Of a stretch of DNA of 6,943 nt, positions 1 to 4,373 are shown piece by piece (position 1 is the first letter of the stretch; every line of letters starts with the position of its first letter). Location of the stretch: assembly GCA_902795975.1 (NCBI GenBank), contig CADBNE010000059.1:1-6943 (forward strand). The letters run 5' to 3'. The notes below the pieces were generated by a model. That model made no database searches, was not told where the DNA came from, and saw nothing but the letters and a program-made list of their open reading frames with translations. This DNA comes from an uncultured Erysipelotrichaceae bacterium (GTDB lineage: Bacteria; Bacillota_I; Bacilli_A; RF39; UBA660). A program made the position numbers and the translations under genes.

Positions 1-25
1 CTACTACTTGGAACTTCCAAGATAT

Positions 26-101
<76 letters not shown>

Positions 102-106
102 CTTAT

Positions 107-191
107 GCGAGCGTGGCGAAATTGGCAGACGCACTAGACTTAGGATCTAGCGCCGCAAGGCATGGGGGTTCAAGTCCCTTCGCTCGCACCA
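107..191 (+). tRNA. tRNA-Leu (TAG)
   Basis: This is a class II tRNA of 85 nt including the encoded CCA (189-191). The acceptor strands GCGAGCG (107-113) and CGCTCGC (181-187) pair perfectly, and the discriminator is A188. The anticodon stem CTAGA/TCTAG encloses the loop CTTAGGA with anticodon TAG at 141-143, which decodes CUN leucine codons. The long variable arm follows, and the T-loop TTCAAGT is normal. It lies 5 nt after the chimeric tRNA-Phe, so the two are cotranscribed from a promoter left of the window. Confidence 0.97.
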
Positions 192-201
192 AAGTACAAA
201 T

Positions 202-226
202 AAAACAAGCAAAAGCTTGTTTTTTT
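202..226 (+). terminator. Rho-independent terminator of the tRNA operon
   Basis: A 9-bp stem AAAACAAGC/GCTTGTTTT (202-210 and 215-223) with an AAAA loop runs into a T-tract, 11 nt after the tRNA-Leu CCA end. It ends plus-strand transcription of the tRNAs. Confidence 0.88.
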
Positions 227-249
227 GTGTTTTTATAACTATTTTAATA

Positions 250-280
250 AAAAAATTAAGAATTATCTTCTTAATTTTTT
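250..280. terminator. Bidirectional terminator between tRNAs and phosphoesterase gene
   Basis: A perfect 13-bp AT-rich stem (250-262 and 268-280) with a 5-nt loop is flanked by A and T runs, so it can work in both directions. On the minus strand it ends the phosphoesterase gene, whose last codons form one arm and whose stop codon lies in the loop. On the plus strand it backs up the tRNA terminator. Confidence 0.75.
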
Positions 281-1225
281 CTTTTCTTTTTCTGTAACAC
301 TTGTAAATTTTTCTAATCTAAATGATTCATCCATTTCATTTAATATTTTATATACCATTTTTTCTCTATCATATTTTACTAATATTTCTTTAATATCAAA
401 TCCTTGCTCATTAGTATCTGTATCTATATATTCATCTAATATTACATACGATGCAGTATCTATAGGGTCTTTTCTATATGCCATTCCTATAGCTCTTAAA
501 GTATGATAATTAGTCTTTCCAGGATCTTCTAATTTAAAATGTACATGTCCTTGAAAAATATCATCAAATACTTCAAGTTTATGTCCAATATGAGGATTAT
601 CTTCTCGAGGAAACATAGGTTCTTCATATGCTGATTTAAATCCTAAATTTTCTTTTTTTATAGAATTTTTTCCTGTACCCAATTTTCTTATTTCATTTAT
701 TTGCTCTTCACTTGCTGTATAACTAAATTGTTTAGATGCATTCTCATCATATCTAACACCTGTTTTTAAATAATCAAAATATGTCTGATAAGTCCAAGTA
801 CTTCTATCCCAATAATCTATTCTTACATCGTTTCCAAAATGACATAATCCTATTTTTTTACCACCTATCTTTAAAACATAAGAATGTGACATTTGATGAA
901 CTAATTCAACACCTTCACTACCCAATTGTTCTTTAGTTCTTTTAACATCTCTAATTCTATCTTCTCTCATCATATATGAAGCAAAAGGTTCTAAACCTAA
1001 TCTTATATATTCTTCAGCATTTCCTGCAATACTTTTAACTCCGTTTAATGCTAAAGCTTTAATAACACCTAATGAATCAGGTCCATTACCTATATTGTCA
1101 CCTAATGAATATATTTCAGTTATTCCATTACTTTTTATATCCTTTAATGCAGCTTCCACTGGTTCTAACAATCCATGTGCATCTGTAAAAATAGCAACTT
1201 TTCTACCTGTATAAATTTTATTCAT
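263..1225 (-). CDS. Calcineurin-like metallophosphoesterase, 320 aa
   Basis: This is a cytoplasmic phosphoesterase with two metal ions. The metal-binding motifs appear in the family order: D15-A-H17 in FTDAHG, G42-D43-N44 in SLGDNIGNGPD, G68-N69-A-E71, H129 in GLCHFGN, and G226-H227-V-H229 near the C-terminal third. The GD..GxGPD stretch resembles YfcE and bis(5'-nucleosyl)-tetraphosphatase relatives, but the substrate cannot be read from the sequence. Two things are odd. The usual GNH(D/E) motif reads GNAE, so the catalytic histidine is replaced by alanine. About 95 residues lie between H129 and the GHxH motif, which makes the protein longer than typical relatives. The start is ATG at 1223-1225, because AGAGGG sits 6 nt upstream; an in-frame start at 1261 lies inside the promoter. 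Neither a signal peptide nor a membrane segment is present. It is a single-gene unit. Confidence 0.9.
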   Translation of the reverse strand: MNKIYTGRKVAIFTDAHGLLEPVEAALKDIKSNGITEIYSLGDNIGNGPDSLGVIKALALNGVKSIAGNAEEYIRLGLEPFASYMMREDRIRDVKRTKEQLGSEGVELVHQMSHSYVLKIGGKKIGLCHFGNDVRIDYWDRSTWTYQTYFDYLKTGVRYDENASKQFSYTASEEQINEIRKLGTGKNSIKKENLGFKSAYEEPMFPREDNPHIGHKLEVFDDIFQGHVHFKLEDPGKTNYHTLRAIGMAYRKDPIDTASYVILDEYIDTDTNEQGFDIKEILVKYDREKMVYKILNEMDESFRLEKFTSVTEKEKKKLRR

Positions 1226-1251
1226 ACTTATCCCTCTTTTTTTCGAATAAT

Positions 1252-1260
1252 AGTATAACA
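1252..1260 (-). promoter_or_regulatory. Extended -10 promoter of the phosphoesterase gene
   Basis: On the minus strand TGT-TATACT (1260-1252) matches an extended -10 element. No convincing -35 is seen at normal spacing, where the upstream terminator hairpin lies. The predicted start, near 1245, gives a leader of about 20 nt holding the AGAGGG ribosome binding site. Confidence 0.5.
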
Positions 1261-1266
1261 TATTTT

Positions 1267-1294
1267 AAAAAAAAGACATAGTTAATATGTCTTT
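1267..1294 (-). terminator. Terminator of the relQ / small-ORF unit
   Basis: A 9-bp stem AAAGACATA/TATGTCTTT (1286-1294 and 1272-1280) with a 5-nt loop is followed on the minus strand by eight T (1274-1267). The stop codon of the 42-codon ORF falls in the loop, so this hairpin follows that ORF rather than relQ directly. Confidence 0.85.
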
Positions 1295-1410
1295 GGCAAA
1301 TAATAAATTATTCTTTGTTGTAACATCTTAGTATCTTTATTCTTTAAAAATAATTTCATAAATAATTTTTTAAAATTAAATATCTGCATATACATTCTAA
1401 ATTTATTCAT
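1282..1410 (-). CDS. Small basic protein, 42 aa, coupled to relQ (hypothetical)
   Basis: This frame reads from ATG at 1408-1410 to TAA at 1282-1284 without interruption. The ATG overlaps the end of the RelQ-like gene by 8 nt (ATGAATAA) and has a near-perfect SD, AAAGGTGAT, 6 nt upstream inside the relQ coding sequence. This is the classic layout for translational coupling. The stop lies in the loop of the terminator that ends the unit, so the ORF fills the whole gap between relQ and the terminator. The product begins MNKFRMYMQI and has 8 Lys, 2 Arg and one Asp, giving a net charge near +9. A Phe/Leu/Met-Lys segment at residues 10-23 (IFNFKKLFMKLFLK) could form an amphipathic helix. I recognise no family. 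It could be a real small protein, perhaps one that binds membrane, nucleic acid or RelQ, or a chance ORF. The translation signals favour a real gene. Confidence 0.6.
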   Translation of the reverse strand: MNKFRMYMQIFNFKKLFMKLFLKNKDTKMLQQRIIYYLPKTY

Positions 1411-2026
1411 ATTCAATCACCTTTTCATTTAATATATTATCCATAGTTTTATCTAAACTATATAAAATCTCTGATGCATCATGTAATGTATTATTAACAT
1501 TATTTGATACTTTTGTTTTAGATTTATATTTAATTTTATGCTCTAAGCTAGCCCATAAATCCATAGCCATAGTTCTAATTTGTATTTCAGCTTTTACTTT
1601 ATATTTATCATTAATAAGTTCTACTGGAACTTCAACTATTAAATGATAACTTCTATAGCCGCTTTCCTTTGGATTTTTTATATAATCTTTTTCATCTATT
1701 ACTTTTATAATAGATGATTTTTTTATTATGTCTATTAAATCATATACATCTGATTCAAAGGAACAAATAATACGTGCTCCTACTATATCAGATAAATTCT
1801 TTTCTATATTCTCAATAGTAAAATCTATATTTTTTCTATCTAATTTATCTATAATACTATCAGCGCTCTTAATTCTAGTCTTGATATGCTCAATAGGATT
1901 ATATTCTTTAATATATTTAAAATCATCACTTATTATATCAAGCTGTGTTTCAAGTACTTTAAGTGCAGATATATATTTAATCATTATTGTATTTAACTTT
2001 TCTAACTCATCTACTTTTTCATTCAA
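1403..2026 (-). CDS. relQ: RelQ-type small alarmone synthetase, (p)ppGpp synthetase, 207 aa
   Basis: This enzyme transfers pyrophosphate from ATP to GDP or GTP to make (p)ppGpp, the stringent-response messenger, in the cytoplasm. It is a single RelA/SpoT synthetase domain with no HD hydrolase, TGS or ACT part, and its length is close to Bacillus YjbM/RelQ (about 211 aa). Visible motifs are NPIEHIKTRIKSADSI at 43-58, DIVGARIIC with the metal-ligand D80, KNPKESGYRSYHL at 117-129 (substrate binding), and EIQIRT with E147 followed by MAMDLWASLEHKIKYK. A C-terminal helix follows, as in the tetrameric RelQ enzymes. The start codon is TTG at 2024-2026, chosen because GAGGTGAT lies 6 nt upstream; an internal ATG at residue 15 lacks such a site. 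It is the first gene of a unit with the 42-codon ORF. RelP is an alternative, but the motifs fit RelQ better. Confidence 0.93.
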   Translation of the reverse strand: MNEKVDELEKLNTIMIKYISALKVLETQLDIISDDFKYIKEYNPIEHIKTRIKSADSIIDKLDRKNIDFTIENIEKNLSDIVGARIICSFESDVYDLIDIIKKSSIIKVIDEKDYIKNPKESGYRSYHLIVEVPVELINDKYKVKAEIQIRTMAMDLWASLEHKIKYKSKTKVSNNVNNTLHDASEILYSLDKTMDNILNEKVIEYE

Positions 2027-2046
2027 TATTTTATCACCTCATTATA

Positions 2047-2055
2047 ATCTTAACA
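2047..2055 (-). promoter_or_regulatory. Extended -10 promoter of relQ
   Basis: On the minus strand TGT-TAAGAT (2055-2047) is identical to the -10 of the 794-residue gene. No good -35 is seen. A perfect TATAAT also lies at 2046-2041, with TTAACA 15 bp upstream, but starting there would begin the transcript inside the SD. Either choice gives a leader of at most about 15 nt before the TTG start. Confidence 0.45.
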
Positions 2056-2076
2056 TAGAATTGTTAAAATTATGTG

Positions 2077-2108
2077 AAAAAAAGATTTCTATTTAAAGAA
2101 ATCTTTTT
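2077..2108 (-). terminator. Terminator of the cyclophilin-galE operon
   Basis: A 12-bp stem (2097-2108 and 2079-2090) with a 6-nt loop is followed on the minus strand by seven T (2083-2077). It begins 16 nt after the galE stop codon. Confidence 0.88.
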
Positions 2109-2124
2109 AATTTTACATTTATTA

Positions 2125-3129
2125 CTACATATCTTTAGTTTTTAAAACATAATTATATGCATCTTTACACATGTCTTCTATTCCTAATTCAGCTTTCCAT
2201 CCTAATTTTTCTAAAGCATAACTAGGATCTGCATAACAAGCTGCTATATCGCCAGGGCGTCTATCAACTATTCTATAGTTTACTTTTATATTATTTACTC
2301 TTTCAAATGTATTAACTATATCAAGTACGCTATATCCTGTACCTGTTCCTAAATTATAACAATCTACACCAGTTGAATTTAATACTTTTTCAATAGCTTT
2401 AATATGTCCTTTAGCTAAATCTACTACATGGATATAATCTCTTACACCAGTGCCATCATGTGTATCATAATCATTTCCAAATACATTAAGTATTTCTAAT
2501 TCTTTAGTAGCAACTTTTAATATATATGGCATTAAATTATTTGGTATACCATTAGGATTTTCACCTATTAAACCGCTCTTATGAGCACCAATTGGATTAA
2601 AATAACGAAGTATTGCTATTGACCAATCTTTATCAGATACATATAAATCTTTTAATATACCTTCAATATATAGTTTTGTTGAACCATATGGATTAGTTGT
2701 AGATAAATCAAATGATTCTTTTATAGGTAATTCTTTTGGTGAACCATATACTGTAGCAGATGAAGAAAATGCTATCTTCTTACAATTATGCTCATTCATT
2801 ACTTCTAATAATGATAATGTAGAATCTAAATTATTACGATAATACATTAATGGTTTAGCAACTGATTCCCCTACTGCTTTTAAACCAGCAAAATGTATAA
2901 CAGCATCTATATCATTTTCATTAAATATAGTTTCTAATACATTTTTATCACATACATCACCTTCATAAAATTTTACATCTTTTCCAGTGATTTCTTTAAT
3001 TTTGCTTATAACATCAGATTTAGAATTAGATAAATTATCTACTACTACTACTTCAAATCCATTATCTAATAATTCACAACATGTATGACTACCTATATAG
3101 CCACATCCTCCAGTAACTAATATTTTCAT
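2125..3129 (-). CDS. galE: UDP-glucose 4-epimerase, 334 aa
   Basis: This NAD-dependent enzyme interconverts UDP-glucose and UDP-galactose for the Leloir pathway and for galactose-containing surface glycans. It belongs to the extended short-chain dehydrogenase family and has full family length. The Rossmann motif TGGCGYIGSH (G7, G10, G13) is at the N-terminus, and D31 ends the second strand to bind the NAD ribose. NNL at 99-101, the catalytic S124 in SSSATVYG, and Y148-GST-K152 form the active site. RYFNPIGAH, NLMPYI and the GVRDYIHVVDLA block complete the UDP-sugar site. ATG at 3127-3129 follows AGGAG by 8 nt. That SD overlaps the TAG stop of the upstream cyclophilin gene (10-nt gap), so the two are one operon and probably translationally coupled. 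No galK or galT neighbour is present, which suggests a role in glycan precursor supply rather than galactose use. Confidence 0.97.
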   Translation of the reverse strand: MKILVTGGCGYIGSHTCCELLDNGFEVVVVDNLSNSKSDVISKIKEITGKDVKFYEGDVCDKNVLETIFNENDIDAVIHFAGLKAVGESVAKPLMYYRNNLDSTLSLLEVMNEHNCKKIAFSSSATVYGSPKELPIKESFDLSTTNPYGSTKLYIEGILKDLYVSDKDWSIAILRYFNPIGAHKSGLIGENPNGIPNNLMPYILKVATKELEILNVFGNDYDTHDGTGVRDYIHVVDLAKGHIKAIEKVLNSTGVDCYNLGTGTGYSVLDIVNTFERVNNIKVNYRIVDRRPGDIAACYADPSYALEKLGWKAELGIEDMCKDAYNYVLKTKDM

Positions 3130-3139
3130 ATATTCACTC

Positions 3140-3787
3140 CTAATCTATTACACTTATTTTTTTAATAATTGGTTGATCTTTCTTTAAAGTAGTTCCATTG
3201 TCATCAATTACTTCTACCTTATCACATATTTTGTCTACTACATCCATACCACTTGTAACATGTCCAAATGCAGCATATTGGCCATCTAAGAAGTCAGAAT
3301 CTTTTTGTACTATAAAGAATTGACTACTAGCACTATCCATTGAATATGAGGCTCTAGCCATTGAAATAACACCTCTTTTATGAGAAATATTATTTGGAAC
3401 TCCATTTCTTGCGAATTCACCTTTTATTTTTTCATCAGAACCACCTGTACCATTACCTAGTGGGTCTCCACCTTGAATCATAAAACCATCAATAATTCTA
3501 TGGAATGTTAATCCATCATAAAATCCTTCTTTTGTTAATTTAATGAAATTAGTAACAGTAATAGGTGCTGTATCAGCATCTAATTCTACTTCAATATCAC
3601 CATAATCTTCTACTTCAATTTTAATATTATGTTTTCCTGTCATATATTCCTTTTTCTCCTCCTTTTTTATATTACTGTTTGAATTTGAACTATCATTACT
3701 AGTACTTTTATTATCACACCCTGAGATAAATACTGTTAATGATAAAATCATTATCAAACAAAATAAACTATATAACATCTTTCTCAT
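3140..3787 (-). CDS. Lipoprotein cyclophilin-type peptidyl-prolyl isomerase, 215 aa
   Basis: This enzyme isomerises X-Pro bonds and probably helps fold exported proteins on the outer face of the membrane. A signal peptide with a hydrophobic core (residues 4-21) ends in the lipobox I-S-G-C24, so the mature protein should be lipid-anchored at C24. A Ser/Asn then Lys/Glu-rich tether follows (25-48), then the cyclophilin domain (about 54-215). Catalytic and binding residues are present: R97 in FHRIIDGFMIQGGD, F102, M103, Q105, then Q156 and F158 in SASSQFFIV. LDGQYAAFG replaces the Trp loop of eukaryotic cyclophilins, as is usual in bacteria. The start is ATG at 3785-3787, with AGGTGA 5 nt upstream. 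In-frame GTG (3794-3796) and ATG (3791-3793) codons lie inside that SD and are unlikely starts. It is the first gene of the operon with galE. Confidence 0.95.
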   Translation of the reverse strand: MRKMLYSLFCLIMILSLTVFISGCDNKSTSNDSSNSNSNIKKEEKKEYMTGKHNIKIEVEDYGDIEVELDADTAPITVTNFIKLTKEGFYDGLTFHRIIDGFMIQGGDPLGNGTGGSDEKIKGEFARNGVPNNISHKRGVISMARASYSMDSASSQFFIVQKDSDFLDGQYAAFGHVTSGMDVVDKICDKVEVIDDNGTTLKKDQPIIKKISVID

Positions 3788-3803
3788 AATCATCACCTAT
3801 TTA

Positions 3804-3812
3804 ATTATACCA
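3804..3812 (-). promoter_or_regulatory. Extended -10 promoter of the cyclophilin-galE operon
   Basis: On the minus strand TGG-TATAAT (3812-3804) is a consensus extended -10. At 17-bp spacing the -35 position reads TTAAAA (4 of 6), inside the hairpin of the preceding terminator. The leader to the AGGTGA site would be only a few bases. Confidence 0.6.
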
Positions 3813-3842
3813 TAAAAAAAATAGAGTTTTAACTCTATTTTT
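3813..3842 (-). terminator. Terminator of the 139-residue protein gene
   Basis: Inverted arms AAAAATAGAGTT and AACTCTATTTTT (3817-3828 and 3831-3842) form a hairpin with a small loop, followed on the minus strand by a run of T (3820-3813). The TAG stop codon (3835-3837) lies in the 5' arm, so coding sequence and terminator overlap. Confidence 0.82.
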
Positions 3843-4254
3843 GTATCATATTTAATAAGTTTATTTTAAACATATCTTTTTCTGCATGTTGTTTAGATAC
3901 CATAACACCTTTATATGTAACTAATTCACTTGCGTGTCCTTCACTTAGTATTTCATGTGGTTCAAATTTATCAAGCATTACTATCTTTTCATTTTCATAT
4001 ACTAAATAATATAATTTAATGTCACCATGCACTTTAGAAAATAACGCATCTGTTGGTAATTTCAATTCGTATGTCTTTGTATTATTCTCTTTATTTGTGG
4101 AAATTAATTTACCTAAAAAATTTCCTTCTTTTAAAGCTGGATAGTATTCAAAATATAATTTTTTATAGGCTAGCATGTTATATTTTTTTATTGCTCTCTC
4201 TAGCTTTTTAAATTCATTTTCATTAACATAGTCGAATAAATATGTGCTTTTCAT
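3835..4254 (-). CDS. Hypothetical protein, 139 aa
   Basis: I do not recognise this protein. It begins MKSTYLFDYVNENEF and has no signal peptide, membrane segment or cysteine, so it is probably cytoplasmic. The N-terminal 40 residues look helical and rich in Lys and Glu. The middle (about 44-98) alternates charged and hydrophobic residues in a beta-like pattern, and the C-terminal 45 residues contain EPHEILSEGHASELVTYKG. No nucleotide-binding, metal-binding or helix-turn-helix motif is evident. The start ATG (4252-4254) has AGGAAGGGG 6 nt upstream and a clear promoter further up, so the gene is very likely expressed. It is a single-gene unit between the 794-residue surface protein and the cyclophilin operon, and neither neighbour suggests its role. 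Confidence 0.82.
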   Translation of the reverse strand: MKSTYLFDYVNENEFKKLERAIKKYNMLAYKKLYFEYYPALKEGNFLGKLISTNKENNTKTYELKLPTDALFSKVHGDIKLYYLVYENEKIVMLDKFEPHEILSEGHASELVTYKGVMVSKQHAEKDMFKINLLNMIQK

Positions 4255-4301
4255 GACAAGCCCCTTCCTATTATAATATTATATTATTCTATTCTATTTT
4301 T

Positions 4302-4330
4302 ATGATAACACATTAAAGTAGCATTGTCAA
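4302..4330 (-). promoter_or_regulatory. Promoter of the 139-residue protein gene
   Basis: On the minus strand a perfect -35 TTGACA (4330-4325), a 17-bp spacer and the extended -10 TGT-TATCAT (-10 at 4307-4302) form a strong sigma-A promoter. The predicted start near 4295 gives a leader of about 40 nt. The -35 abuts the tail of the terminator of the upstream gene. Confidence 0.8.
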
Positions 4331-4331
4331 A

Positions 4332-4360
4332 CAAAAAGAAGCTTATATGGCTTCTTTTTG
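4332..4360 (-). terminator. Terminator of the 794-residue surface protein gene
   Basis: A perfect 11-bp stem CAAAAAGAAGC/GCTTCTTTTTG (4332-4342 and 4350-4360) has a 7-nt loop and begins 13 nt after the TAG stop codon. The T-run is part of the stem and is followed by TTTGACA, so the tail is weak and merges with the next -35. Confidence 0.7.
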
Positions 4361-4373
4361 CTTGCTATTTACA

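Noticed and set aside
8..20. Palindrome TTGGAA-C-TTCCAA before the tRNA-Phe, and a possible end of an upstream tRNA (TTCCA at 15-19)
   Set aside because: The loop of one base is too short for a hairpin, and the implied acceptor strand AGTTCCA matches no tRNA I know. Too little sequence to the left to judge.
1728..2096. Plus-strand ORF opposite relQ and another at 225-506 opposite the phosphoesterase
   Set aside because: Both are antisense shadows of strongly conserved minus-strand genes, with Ser/Ile/Leu-rich composition typical of AT-rich antisense frames.
3785..3796. Earlier GTG and ATG starts for the cyclophilin
   Set aside because: Both overlap the AGGTGAT SD; the ATG at 3785-3787 has the proper 5-nt spacing and gives a normal lipoprotein signal peptide.
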